A model generated the notes under the pieces. The model was not told where the DNA came from. It saw only the letters and a list, made by a program, of their open reading frames with translations, and searched no databases. A program made the position numbers and the translations under genes. Positions 26,123 through 35,298 of a stretch of DNA of 64,000 nucleotides are shown here, piece by piece. The DNA is from Pedobacter steynii (GTDB taxonomy: Bacteria > Bacteroidota > Bacteroidia > Sphingobacteriales > Sphingobacteriaceae): positions 62,001 to 126,000 of the forward strand of contig NZ_FNGY01000016.1 of assembly GCF_900103665.1 (NCBI RefSeq), read 5' to 3'. Numbering within the stretch: the stretch's first letter is position 1; every line of letters starts with the position of its first letter.

Positions 26123-28027
26123 TTGGAATATTTCAAAAAGCTCCTTGACTTACTAAAAATAGAGCGCGAAGAAGACTTGAGGTCTTACCTAAAATTAACT
26201 GAATCGTCTTCTGTCGCAGAGCGACGGGCCAATGGACTGTCCTGGTATCCAATCGCCATCAGGGGTTCCGAGATGAGCCGTGGCGACTATTTAACTGTAG
26301 AAATAGAGCGTACTACCCACCAGGAACTCTCCCATCAGCTTCGTTTTGGCGCTTCAGCGGTGTTGTTCTCTAACCACGATGCCAAAGACCGTGTAGAAGG
26401 AACCATCACCCACCAAAGCGGCAACAAGCTTAAAATCACTTTAAAAACAGATGAGCTGCCAGACTGGACACGTGATGGTAAGCTGGGAATCGATGTATTG
26501 TTTGACAACAACAGTTACGATGAGATGCAGACAGCCTTGAAACAGGCAGCCATTTCGGCAGAAAACACTGAGGATCAGCGCCTGGTCAAAATCCTGACCG
26601 GCATCAGCAGCCCGACCTTTTCTAATCAGCCCCCTCATTATGCCATCCCCTCGTTAAACGAAGTACAACAGCAGGCGGTAGATAAAATCCTTTCTGCACA
26701 GGAACTGGCCATCGTTCACGGCCCTCCGGGAACCGGAAAAACGACCACCCTGGTGCAGGCCATCAAAGCATTGATCAAGCAGGATCACCATCAAATCCTG
26801 GTGGTTGCGCCAAGTAATACGGCTGTCGACCTCTTAACTGAAAAACTCGATGAACAGGGCTTAAATGTACTTCGGGTAGGAAATCCTGCCAGAGTATCGG
26901 AGAAATTGCTCTCCCTCACCCTTGATGGAAAAATGTCTGAACATCCGAGTATGAAGCAGGCACGTGCATTTAAGAAGCAGGCCAATGAATTCAAAAACAT
27001 GGCCCATAAGTATAAGCGGAACTTTGGAAGGGCAGAAAAAGAACAACGCAAAGCCCTTTTTGATGAAGCCCATAAGATCATGAAGGAAGTAGGCAACACA
27101 GAACAATACATCATTGATGATCTGTTGAGAAAAGCTCAGGTAGTTACCGCAACCCTGGTTGGCGCAAACCATTATACCATCAGAGGCCTTAAATTTCATA
27201 CTGTGGTGATTGATGAAGCCGGACAAGCCCTTGAACCCGCTTGCTGGATCCCGATCCTGAAAGCTAAAAAAGTAATATTTGCCGGTGATCATTGTCAGCT
27301 TTCCCCAACCATCAAATCCAATGAGGCGGCAAAAAACGGCTTAAGCACTACATTACTTGAAAAATCAACAACAGCTCACCCTGAATCAGTTATATTACTT
27401 GAAGAGCAATATAGGATGCACGAAACCATTATGGGTTACTCTTCAAAGGTCTTTTATGAGAACAAACTGAAAGCACATCAGTCCGTAGCCAATCACCGCC
27501 TATTTGCAGATGATACACCCCTCGCTTTTGTGGATACCGCAGGCTGTGGATTTGAGGAAAAATCAGAAGGAACAAGTACCACCAATCCGGAAGAAGCGGT
27601 GTTCCTGTTCAAGCACCTGACACAAATGGTGGAGCAACTGAGCGCGCATTATACGGCTGATGAATTCCCCAGCATTGCGGTGATCTCGCCTTATAAACAG
27701 CAGATCTTCCTGATGAAAGAACTCCTGCAGCATTCGCCTTTGCTTCAGTCTTATGGAGACAAAATTTCGGTAAATACCATTGACAGTTTCCAGGGACAGG
27801 AACGGGACCTGGTTTATATCAGCATGACCCGGAGTAATAATGAAGGGACGATTGGCTTTCTGTCTGACACCCGCAGGATGAATGTAGCCATGACCAGAGC
27901 AAGAAAGAAACTGGTTGTAATCGGTGATAGCGCCACACTTTCCAGACTGCCTTTTTACAGTGATTTCATTAGCTATGCAGAAACGCATAACGCCTACCAA
28001 AGTGCCTGGGAATTTGCAGACATTTAG
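26123..28027 (+). CDS. Superfamily 1 helicase, UPF1/IGHMBP2-like
   Basis: A 634-residue protein beginning at a TTG codon (26123); no ATG upstream fits and the N-terminal helix MEYFKKLLDLLKIEREED is normal for the family. An OB-like domain precedes Walker A GPPGTGKTTT (near residue 200). Motif II is IDEAGQALEP, motif III FAGDHCQLSPT, motif IV EEQYRMHE, motif V TIDSFQGQERDLV and motif VI MNVAMTRARKKL. This is the UPF1-like SF1B group, which unwinds RNA or DNA 5'-3'. Bacterial members are poorly characterised and may act in RNA quality control or translation-associated repair. Confidence 0.92.
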   Translation: MEYFKKLLDLLKIEREEDLRSYLKLTESSSVAERRANGLSWYPIAIRGSEMSRGDYLTVEIERTTHQELSHQLRFGASAVLFSNHDAKDRVEGTITHQSGNKLKITLKTDELPDWTRDGKLGIDVLFDNNSYDEMQTALKQAAISAENTEDQRLVKILTGISSPTFSNQPPHYAIPSLNEVQQQAVDKILSAQELAIVHGPPGTGKTTTLVQAIKALIKQDHHQILVVAPSNTAVDLLTEKLDEQGLNVLRVGNPARVSEKLLSLTLDGKMSEHPSMKQARAFKKQANEFKNMAHKYKRNFGRAEKEQRKALFDEAHKIMKEVGNTEQYIIDDLLRKAQVVTATLVGANHYTIRGLKFHTVVIDEAGQALEPACWIPILKAKKVIFAGDHCQLSPTIKSNEAAKNGLSTTLLEKSTTAHPESVILLEEQYRMHETIMGYSSKVFYENKLKAHQSVANHRLFADDTPLAFVDTAGCGFEEKSEGTSTTNPEEAVFLFKHLTQMVEQLSAHYTADEFPSIAVISPYKQQIFLMKELLQHSPLLQSYGDKISVNTIDSFQGQERDLVYISMTRSNNEGTIGFLSDTRRMNVAMTRARKKLVVIGDSATLSRLPFYSDFISYAETHNAYQSAWEFADI

Positions 28028-28566
28028 CCTGCAAACCCATGGAATAAACATTCCAATTCACCAATACTGCAATTTAAATCAATTAATATACAAATAGTTA
28101 AGTACAAAAATATAATGTATAAGTTTAATACTAATTTCAGTTTTGCTATGCGGCTTAAATTTGGCTCAATCAAACTTATTTGTCGATAAAGGTGGCTTAA
28201 AATTCATTAAAAAGCCATAGTCTTCCCCGAGAATTCGAGCCAAAATTGTATTGCATTTTCCATCAGTAATTTTCATCATGGCAAGAAGATTTTAAATCTA
28301 TCCGTACTTCGGAACCGTTATTTTCTACTGTCCTTGTTATGCATCACCTTTCTGAAGGACAAAAAGCAGGATCAATATCAGCGTATATCTCATAAAAATT
28401 CTTTTAGGCGTATTCGAAACTCATTTAAAGAAACATAGAGCCCTCTTTGTGTTTTTCAGACTAATGACATTATCTGAACTAAATTATTTCAACAGTCATC
28501 TTTTAATTGGCTTTCCCGGCAATCGAGTAAAAGCCTGACATCTCCTCCAGCCCTGATCAAACATTT

Positions 28567-28605
28567 ATTCTTCCAAAAAGGCAATTTGTTCTTTTTTGGA
28601 AGAAT
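28567..28605. repeat. Perfect 13-bp inverted repeat
   Basis: ATTCTTCCAAAAA (28567-28579) pairs with TTTTTGGAAGAAT (28593-28605) around a 13-base loop. It stands alone between the helicase and tRNA-Lys, about 540 bases after the helicase stop. It could terminate an unseen short transcript. Confidence 0.55.
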
Positions 28606-28740
28606 ATTTCCGCCTGATTAAGTTTTCTGGAAAAGACTGATTATTAAGGCAATTCAGTGATAAATTTTGAGGATGCGGGAAATCAAAGAAATTTAATCTA
28701 TTTTTTTTTATAATTTATTAGCAACTTAATATAAATTTTC

Positions 28741-28748
28741 TACCTTTG
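28741..28748 (+). promoter_or_regulatory. -7 promoter box for tRNA-Lys (TACCTTTG)
   Basis: Perfect match to the Bacteroidota -7 consensus TAnnTTTG, 26 bases before the mature tRNA 5' end. No clear -33 TTG is at the expected spacing. Confidence 0.6.
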
Positions 28749-28774
28749 CACTCCCGAAACAAGGGAACATAAAT

Positions 28775-28850
28775 GATTCCGTAGCTCAGCTGGTAGAGCA
28801 TTACACTTTTAATGTAGTGGTCCTGGGTTCGAATCCCAGCGGGATCACCA
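28775..28850 (+). tRNA. tRNA-Lys (anticodon UUU)
   Basis: A 76-nt cloverleaf including the encoded CCA. The acceptor arms GATTCCG and CGGGATC pair with one T-G. D-arm sequence is GCTCAGCTGGTAGAGC, anticodon loop CTTTTAA (anticodon TTT), and T arm CTGGG-TTCGAAT-CCCAG. It reads AAA/AAG lysine codons. It is flanked by a perfect -7 box and a terminator hairpin, so it is a single-gene unit. Confidence 0.97.
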
Positions 28851-28872
28851 GAAATAGCAACAGAGCGTTTAG

Positions 28873-28906
28873 AAAGCCTGCAAATCAATTGATTGCAGGC
28901 TTTTTG
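28873..28906 (+). terminator. Terminator after tRNA-Lys
   Basis: AAAGCCTGCAA (28873-28883) pairs with TTGCAGGCTTT (28893-28903), followed by a short T-run. It closes the tRNA transcript. Confidence 0.8.
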
Positions 28907-29124
28907 CTTTTACGGGATATATACAATACTTTGCCTACAAAATATAGTCACCTACTCTTTTGAGCGCACTCTTCAATTAATACAAAAAGCAGCAAGGAAT
29001 ACTAACCTTTGCAGCAACTCTTTTCATTATATGTTTTAGAATCGATCACTAGTTATTTAAAAGATGTCTTAAATTAATGAAACCTACCTTCCATCTGATT
29101 CTTTTTCAAACACATTCCGCAATA

Positions 29125-30108
29125 TCATGCCCCTGCACCCGGATAAATATGTATCGGGAATTCAGAAGGGATATACCGAACAGTATCCCCATTATACCAG
29201 TCATCCAATCCGGTTATGTTTAGTAATATGTGGTATACATAGTTTTCTGTTTCCTTTTGATAAATACCAAAATCAGGTAAATCCTTTTGTATAGCATCCA
29301 TTTCTTCTACATACGAGTCATGAATACGCTCAGTTTCCTGCATAGCTTCCTCCAGGGATATTTTATCCTGATGCATCAATACCATGATATGGTTACACAC
29401 TTCAAACTGGTCGTCAGCCATCTCTTTTTCCAATGTGTACCAATCATTCTGGATAGACATAATCCTACACAATAAGGTTCTCAGTCGCATGATGACAGGA
29501 TGCTCTATAATAATCTTTGGCAGCATAAAGTTGGTACCGGCCTCAATCATATCTCCATAAACATACATCGCAATAGTATATTCTCTCAGAAACTGCAATC
29601 GTAACAAACTCGGATAGCGGCCCTCGAGACGATAAGGAGCTTCTTCCATTATACCATAAGTTGTGTAGCGGTATAAATTCTGGGCAAGTCGCCCCATCCA
29701 TTCAGAAGGCATATAAGTCAGGAATTCGTCTCTACATTTTGCAATCTGCCAGTACAGACCAATATCGGTTGGCTTAGGCGCATCTCCCAACATCACTCCA
29801 ATGATACGATCTCTTTCTATCGCTACTTTATCTACCGGCCAACGCTCATAATAATCATCATACAAAGTAAGCCATATAAAGAAACGGGCAATTGGCCGAA
29901 GATGGTCAACATTAGTAGTTGTAGGAGACATCCAGGATGCACCATTAGCCAAATTGTGTCCTTTGATTTTTTCTGATGCTTCGCTCATAAAAGGTTTATA
30001 ATCTTCAACCAGCCACTGCTTTTCTTCTTCGGTAAAATAGTAGGGATGAGCCGGAGCGACATGAGGCCAGGGATACTTAAGACGCGACATATTTAATTTC
30101 CGTTGCAT
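29125..30108 (-). CDS. Class I terpene synthase with canonical metal motifs
   Basis: A 327-residue all-helical protein. The aspartate-rich motif is DDYYE at residues 84-88. The pyrophosphate-sensor Arg175 lies exactly 46 residues before the NSE motif N221-D222-x-x-T225-x-x-x-E229, and the C-terminal RY pair is at 311-312. All ionisation residues are therefore present, and the protein should cyclise a linear isoprenyl diphosphate (FPP or GGPP) with Mg2+ in the cytoplasm. The product cannot be read from sequence. It follows a paralogous gene after 53 bases, and no prenyl transferase or P450 is adjacent. A second in-frame ATG at 30090 is also possible as start. Confidence 0.9.
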   Translation of the reverse strand: MQRKLNMSRLKYPWPHVAPAHPYYFTEEEKQWLVEDYKPFMSEASEKIKGHNLANGASWMSPTTTNVDHLRPIARFFIWLTLYDDYYERWPVDKVAIERDRIIGVMLGDAPKPTDIGLYWQIAKCRDEFLTYMPSEWMGRLAQNLYRYTTYGIMEEAPYRLEGRYPSLLRLQFLREYTIAMYVYGDMIEAGTNFMLPKIIIEHPVIMRLRTLLCRIMSIQNDWYTLEKEMADDQFEVCNHIMVLMHQDKISLEEAMQETERIHDSYVEEMDAIQKDLPDFGIYQKETENYVYHILLNITGLDDWYNGDTVRYIPSEFPIHIYPGAGA

Positions 30109-30161
30109 AATTTTTTTTGATATTAATATTGTTGATTAAGATTTTAAGTTAGCTACTCTTT

Positions 30162-31184
30162 TTATTGAGGCTGGCTTTGGCTCAACCTTTCTTTTAATTC
30201 CAGGGCACTTGGAAATTCTGTTTTATTATAGCGATCAAGCTTGGTTGAAATATTTTTCCAGCCGCTAAGTACCATACTCATATAATGCACCCAGTTCACA
30301 ACAGCATCCTGCCATATACCGAAGTCAGGCAAAGAAGCCTGTAAGGTTGTAAATTCTTTCAGGTCTTCATTATGAAGACGTAAATCTTCAAGACAGGCCT
30401 CTTTCAGGGACATCTGATGCTCATGTTGAATCACTTTTACAATATTGTAATAAACACTGTCGGTAGCCTCATCTTTCAGTACAGATTGTACTTCATTGAA
30501 AAAAGTAACCAGGTGACAGGCCAGCGCTTGTAAACGGATGATCACCGGATGCTCATGGATCTCCTTCGGAAGAACGATTCCTGTCTCCAATTCTGTAAGC
30601 TGCAGGAAAGGATAAAGGCAAATTGAATTTTCACGTAAGGCAATACATTCACTTACACTGGGATAGGCTTTGTTTTTCTTGTATTTTAATTCAGTTTCTA
30701 ACCCTATAAAATATTTGCTGATCATTTGTGTAAACCGGGAAACTGACTCCTGGGGAATAAACTGCAACAGCTCCTGTCTCAATGTGGCCAGCATAGCACC
30801 TAAGGGTATTCCTGAATCTGCAGCACTGATCTCGCCACTGAGTATGGCAATTGATTGGGCATGTACATATCCGATATCTTCAGGTTCACTTTCTTCATAA
30901 AGATCATCGTTGTAGAGGGTCCATAGCATCAGTCTGCAAATGGGCTTGAACCGTTCAGGTGAGGCAGTTGGGAACCATTGGGCCGCGATATGTGCCGTCT
31001 TGGTTTTTTTGTACTTTTCGCGGAGATCGGGATTCTGCTCATAAAGCCAGAGATATTCCCCATCGATCCATTGATTTTCAGTGACCTCCTGTAACTGATC
31101 AGCATGAGGGTTCTTTAATGTCGGGAATGGATATCTGAACTTATCGCGAAGCAGTTCGAGAGTGTTAAAATTTTCATTGCTCAT
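30162..31184 (-). CDS. Class I terpene synthase paralogue with altered NSE motif
   Basis: A 340-residue helical paralogue of the downstream synthase; shared blocks include EHPVI-RL and LPDFGI. The first motif is DDLYE (residues 93-97), the sensor Arg is 184 and the RY pair is 318-319. The second metal motif reads N230-E231-x-x-S234-x-x-x-D238, where NDxxSxxxE is normal: Asp to Glu and Glu to Asp swaps. The metal-binding N and S remain, and Asp can still chelate, but geometry would change. It may be active with altered specificity, or act with its neighbour. It is first in the two-gene unit. Confidence 0.85.
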   Translation of the reverse strand: MSNENFNTLELLRDKFRYPFPTLKNPHADQLQEVTENQWIDGEYLWLYEQNPDLREKYKKTKTAHIAAQWFPTASPERFKPICRLMLWTLYNDDLYEESEPEDIGYVHAQSIAILSGEISAADSGIPLGAMLATLRQELLQFIPQESVSRFTQMISKYFIGLETELKYKKNKAYPSVSECIALRENSICLYPFLQLTELETGIVLPKEIHEHPVIIRLQALACHLVTFFNEVQSVLKDEATDSVYYNIVKVIQHEHQMSLKEACLEDLRLHNEDLKEFTTLQASLPDFGIWQDAVVNWVHYMSMVLSGWKNISTKLDRYNKTEFPSALELKERLSQSQPQ

Positions 31185-31600
31185 GATTTTGTGTTTTAAT
31201 GGGCTATGTTTTCATATAATGTATAATTTATTTACAATATAGCATCTTATTATAAGAAATCCTATATCATAAAATGACACATCACACTAATTACCAATCA
31301 GATACAATCATGAACAAGGTAAACTACACACACATCAATCATCATTAAACTAAAAAAATATTTTCTACAAGAAATAAATACCAATAAACACACATTAATT
31401 TACCAAAAATAAAACCATCAGACACATTCCTTTTAAACCAGCCAGGTAAATACGATAGGCGCTCTATCAGCCATGCGATTAACCAAAGCATCTTTAATTT
31501 TGTTAATTTCTTTAATATGCATTTAAAACAATTATCATTTCGTTGTTGTTGAACAAACTGAATTAACCATTAGCTATTCCATAGCTCATTTAGACTGCCG
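31185..31600. other. AT-rich divergent promoter region
   Basis: About 415 bases separate the terpene synthase pair (minus) from the PqiA-like pair (plus). No coding frame was recognised. It is strongly AT-rich with many short TA runs, and promoters for both directions must lie here, but I could not assign boxes with confidence. Confidence 0.5.
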
Positions 31601-32920
31601 ATGCATAAAACGACGACTTCCAGCAAAAAAATGCGCCTTTCAAAACTCCTGCTGATTTTCGGTCTTGCAATTTTATTGGCTGCTGAAGGGTATTTTGGTT
31701 ACCAGTTACACCAGCTTTCAGAACAGCAGGAAGAGATCAAGGAAGATTACGCCAATATCAACAACATTAGCTCAGGACTGTTCTCTGTGGAGCAATGGCG
31801 CGACAAAGTCTCGGCGATTGCAGCCCGGCAGATCCGTGATTTCACACTTAGCCCAAAACAAAAGAAAGACCTTCAGAAGGAAGTCGAGCAAGTCATCATC
31901 GCCCTGATTGATAAGGCGGAAGCGAAGATCAACAAGCCTAAAAAGACCATCGACGGAAAAATAAGGAAATTCCTGGTTAAAACTTTCGTAAATACCGATG
32001 ACTTCCGGAAACAGGCGCCCTCCTTCGCAAAAAAAATCATCGCCAAGGTTTATAATCCCACTAATAAAAGGCAGCTCAGCAAAATGGTAATGTCCAAGTT
32101 TGATGCACTGGAACGTGCCGAATACCTGGACAGTGCAGTGGCTGCAACAAAGGCGGCAACAGAGAAAATCTATAAAAAACATGGCGCATCCTCTAATGAA
32201 GAATTAAACAATAAACTCAATTCCTCTTTGTCGCAGATCAGGACTTCGACTTACAATTACTCCTTCGCGATGCTGGCTTGTATTGCGATCGTGTTGTCGT
32301 TATGGTGGATATTAAGAAAACGGGTTGACTTACATGCCCCTCTTTTCATCATGTCATTGATGTTCGCCTTCATTTTGCTTTTTATAGGCTTAACGGCCTC
32401 CATGATAGAAGTCGACGCACGCATCAAAGCCCTCGATTTTGTGCTGCTGGGCGAACATGTCGTCTTTGAGAACCAGGTATTGTTCTTTCAGAGCAAGAGC
32501 ATTCTGGACGTGGTCAGCGTATTGATTGGCCAGCCCGCTATAGACGCGGTCCTGGTGGGAGTTCTGATATTGATCTTCAGTATCCTCTTCCCTATTATGA
32601 AGCTCAGCGCTACCGGCATCCACCTCCGGAGTAAAAAGAACATTGCCAGGAACAGGATCATCAGGTATTTTGCCTTTCAATCGGGTAAATGGAGCATGGC
32701 TGATGTCATCGTTATCGCAATATTAATGGTATATATCGGTTTAAATGGCCTGTTAGACAGTCAGCTGAAGAGCCTGAACATAAAAAGTGATGATCTGAAT
32801 GTCATGACCACCAACAATACTGCGCTCCAGCCAGGATTCATCATCTTCATCAGCTTTGTATTATACGGCCTTATTTTATCTACCATCCTAAAATTCATTT
32901 CTCCCCATGAAAGCCACTAA
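31601..32920 (+). CDS. PqiA-like membrane protein with periplasmic domain, first of a pair
   Basis: A 439-residue protein with one N-terminal helix (LLIFGLAILLAAEGYFGY), a ~200-residue charged, coiled-coil-rich domain, and five C-terminal helices. The block GKWSMADVIVIAILMVYIGLNG near residue 365, preceded by a helix ending in P-MKL, is the signature of the paraquat-inducible protein A family. PqiA works with PqiB/PqiC MCE proteins in envelope lipid transfer in proteobacteria, but no MCE gene is seen here. Its last 14 bases overlap the start of a paralogue, implying a tandem duplication and coupled translation. Confidence 0.75.
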   Translation: MHKTTTSSKKMRLSKLLLIFGLAILLAAEGYFGYQLHQLSEQQEEIKEDYANINNISSGLFSVEQWRDKVSAIAARQIRDFTLSPKQKKDLQKEVEQVIIALIDKAEAKINKPKKTIDGKIRKFLVKTFVNTDDFRKQAPSFAKKIIAKVYNPTNKRQLSKMVMSKFDALERAEYLDSAVAATKAATEKIYKKHGASSNEELNNKLNSSLSQIRTSTYNYSFAMLACIAIVLSLWWILRKRVDLHAPLFIMSLMFAFILLFIGLTASMIEVDARIKALDFVLLGEHVVFENQVLFFQSKSILDVVSVLIGQPAIDAVLVGVLILIFSILFPIMKLSATGIHLRSKKNIARNRIIRYFAFQSGKWSMADVIVIAILMVYIGLNGLLDSQLKSLNIKSDDLNVMTTNNTALQPGFIIFISFVLYGLILSTILKFISPHESH

Positions 32921-34232
32921 AAAAACAGTCCTTCCCAACATTCTGCTCCTGGTTGGCCTGAGTCTGCTGCTTTGCGGAGAGGCCTGGTTTGGATACCGGG
33001 TATCTACGCTTTCCAGTCGGCAGGAAGAAATCAAGTCAGATTACAGTGTGGCCAATAACATCACCTTCGGCATCTTATCTGTAGACCAGTGGCGGGAGAA
33101 AATGGCCGCTGTGGTGGAGGGAAAAGTCAATGAGTTTAACATGACCACCCTGCAGAAAAAAGAACTCCAGAAAAAGGTGGAGCAACAATTAAACAGTCTG
33201 CTTGGCAAAGCTGTAAATGAGTTCAATAAACCGCAGAAGAGTATCGGCGGCAAGCTCAAAAAACTCGCCTTCAATGCTATGGTTGACCAGGAAGAAATCC
33301 AGGCCGAGGTACCCGCTTTCGCCGCGACCATCGTTGCCAGAATCAATAAGCCTGCAAGCAAGAAAAGGCTCAAAAACATCATCAGCAGCAAAGTTGACCA
33401 GCTGGAGAAGGAAACCTTCGACAACACCGAGCCGGCCAGCGTCACCGTAAACAGGCACATTTATAAAAAATACGGGGTATCAACCAGTCATGCTTTTGAC
33501 AAAACCGTCAATACTCAGCTAGCCATCATACAGAAACTTACGCGGAATTACACCTATGCGATGATTGGCTGTGTGCTGCTGGCCCTCTGCCTCTGGTTCT
33601 TCCTTAGAAAACATGTGCGCCTTCACACCACGCTATACATCCTTTCTCTTCTGTTTGCCTTCGTCCTCTTATTTGTAGGAGTCACCGCTACGATCATAGA
33701 AGTTGATGCGCGCATTCAGTCCTTAAACTTTACGTTGCTCAGCGAAAAATTAGCGTTTACCAATCAGGTGTTATTTTTTCAAAGCAAAAGTATAAGCGGG
33801 GTGGTGAAATCACTGGTAGAACAGCCTAAACCCGATGCAGTACTGGTGGGCATCCTCATCCTGCTCTTTGTTATCGTTCTGCCTGTACTCCGGATGATCG
33901 GCAAGGGCATTCTGATCTGGGGCCGGGATAAATACGCAGAAAATAAACTGATCCGGTTTTTAGCGTTGGATTTAGGGAAATGGGATATGGCTGATGTAAT
34001 GGTTGTCGGCATTGCGATGACTTATATCGGCTTAAACGGGATCCTCCAAAGTCAGCTCTCGGGGTTAAATATACAGGAAGAATTGCTTTCTACGGTCACA
34101 CAAAATAATACCTCATTGCAACCAGGCTATTATATTTTTGTAGCCTATGTGGTCTATGCAACGATATTGTCCATGATCTTGAAACGAATAAACCCATTAG
34201 AAAAACCGGTAAACGTTCCGGCAGCTTCGTAA
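32907..34232 (+). CDS. PqiA-like membrane protein, second of the pair
   Basis: A 441-residue paralogue of the preceding gene with the same order: N-terminal helix, extramembrane helical domain with Q-EEIKSDY and ILSVDQWREK, and C-terminal helices with GKWDMADVMVVGIAMTYIGLNG. Its ATG lies inside the end of the preceding gene (14-base overlap). The two probably form a hetero-oligomer in the inner membrane. The shared soluble region between helices 1 and 2 is unlike short PqiA loops and may define a Bacteroidota-specific branch. Confidence 0.75.
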   Translation: MKATKKTVLPNILLLVGLSLLLCGEAWFGYRVSTLSSRQEEIKSDYSVANNITFGILSVDQWREKMAAVVEGKVNEFNMTTLQKKELQKKVEQQLNSLLGKAVNEFNKPQKSIGGKLKKLAFNAMVDQEEIQAEVPAFAATIVARINKPASKKRLKNIISSKVDQLEKETFDNTEPASVTVNRHIYKKYGVSTSHAFDKTVNTQLAIIQKLTRNYTYAMIGCVLLALCLWFFLRKHVRLHTTLYILSLLFAFVLLFVGVTATIIEVDARIQSLNFTLLSEKLAFTNQVLFFQSKSISGVVKSLVEQPKPDAVLVGILILLFVIVLPVLRMIGKGILIWGRDKYAENKLIRFLALDLGKWDMADVMVVGIAMTYIGLNGILQSQLSGLNIQEELLSTVTQNNTSLQPGYYIFVAYVVYATILSMILKRINPLEKPVNVPAAS

Positions 34233-34243
34233 AATGGTTGTCT

Positions 34244-34268
34244 TATTTTATAAAATAGCCTACCTTAC
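34244..34268 (+). promoter_or_regulatory. Palindrome and -7-like box before D-lactate dehydrogenase
   Basis: TATTTTATAAAATA (34244-34257) is a perfect 14-bp palindrome. TACCTTAC (34261-34268) is near the -7 consensus and lies 15 bases before the ATG at 34284. The palindrome would overlap the spacer of that promoter and could be an operator. Confidence 0.4.
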
Positions 34269-34283
34269 ACAAAACCTTCACCT

Positions 34284-35270
34284 ATGAAAATTGCTGTCTT
34301 CAGTACCTGTAAATATGATCGTGATTTCCTCCAGGAATACAATACTGATCATGAGTTAACTTTTTTTGAATCTGCACTCAATCTACAGAATGTAGCTCTT
34401 ACTAAAGGCTTCCAGGCCTTATGCCTGTTTGTAAATGACAGCGCAGACCGGGAAGTCCTGCAGGCATTGAAAGCGAATGGGATAAGACTTATTCTGTTAA
34501 GATGTGCGGGATTTAACAATGTAGATATAGCAACTGCTGCTGAGCTGGGAATTAAGGTCCTCAGGGTCCCTGCGTATTCTCCGGAAGCGGTGGCTGAGCA
34601 TGCCATGGCAATGATCCTCACGCTTAACCGTAAAACACATAAGGCTTACAACCGAATCAGGGAAGGCAATTTCTCTCTTGAAGGCTTGATCGGGTTTAAC
34701 CTGCACAAATGTAAAGTGGCGCTAATCGGAACCGGTAATATAGGAAAGGCTTTTTACCGAATATTAAAAGGATTCGGGTGTATGGTGGTTGCCTATGACC
34801 CATATCCAGATGCAGCGCTTATTGAGGAAGGCTTAGCTTATGGCACTATGGAAGAGGCGCTTAAAGATGCAGAAGTAGTCTCCTTGCATTGCCCGCTGAC
34901 TGAAGAGACGCACCACATGATCAACGCCGATACGCTTAAGCTTTTTAAAAAGGGCGCAATGCTGATCAACACCAGTCGCGGAGGACTCATTCATACACAA
35001 GACGTAATCGAAGCCTTAAAATCAGCTCAGCTTGGTTATCTTGGACTCGATGTCTATGAACAGGAATCGAAGCTTTTCTTCCAGGATCTTTCAGGAGACA
35101 TTATACAGGACGATTTGATATCAAGACTGATTTCTTTCCCGAATGTGCTGATCACCTCCCACCAGGGATTTTTCACCAGGGAAGCGATGCAGCAAATCGC
35201 AGAAATTACATTTGCAAACGCAGATGCTTTTGAATCCGGACGAGTTCTTGTTAATGAAGTAAAAGCTTAG
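34284..35270 (+). CDS. ldhA: D-lactate dehydrogenase / D-2-hydroxyacid dehydrogenase
   Basis: A 328-residue protein, normal for LdhA-type enzymes. The NAD site is GTGNIGKAF (149-157) with acidic YDPYPD after beta-B. Catalytic residues are Arg232 in NTSRGGLI, Glu in DVYEQES near 259 and His293 in TSHQGFFT. RCAGFNNVD near 73-81 binds substrate. It reduces pyruvate to D-lactate with NADH in the cytoplasm, regenerating NAD+ under low oxygen. Related 2-hydroxyacid dehydrogenases have the same fold, so the substrate is probable but not certain. It is a single-gene unit. Confidence 0.9.
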   Translation: MKIAVFSTCKYDRDFLQEYNTDHELTFFESALNLQNVALTKGFQALCLFVNDSADREVLQALKANGIRLILLRCAGFNNVDIATAAELGIKVLRVPAYSPEAVAEHAMAMILTLNRKTHKAYNRIREGNFSLEGLIGFNLHKCKVALIGTGNIGKAFYRILKGFGCMVVAYDPYPDAALIEEGLAYGTMEEALKDAEVVSLHCPLTEETHHMINADTLKLFKKGAMLINTSRGGLIHTQDVIEALKSAQLGYLGLDVYEQESKLFFQDLSGDIIQDDLISRLISFPNVLITSHQGFFTREAMQQIAEITFANADAFESGRVLVNEVKA

Positions 35271-35298
35271 GACTGATCATTGCGTTTTGTTTAGTCTT

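Larger units (their letters stand above)
28028..28774. other. AT-rich intergenic region, no gene recognised
   Basis: About 750 bases without a supportable coding frame; the frames present are short and lack family motifs. It contains one strong hairpin (28567-28605) and the promoter box of the tRNA gene at its right end. Nothing else was recognised. Confidence 0.5.

Noticed and set aside
27563..28051. 162-codon minus-strand frame opposite the helicase C-terminus
   Set aside because: The plus strand carries helicase motifs V and VI; the minus frame shows no conserved pattern.
28775..28850. tRNA-Lys as attachment site of an integrated island
   Set aside because: No integrase gene and no repeat of the tRNA 3' end was seen in the window.
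29125..31184. Complete terpene biosynthetic gene cluster
   Set aside because: Only two synthases are seen. No prenyl transferase, P450 or transporter is adjacent.
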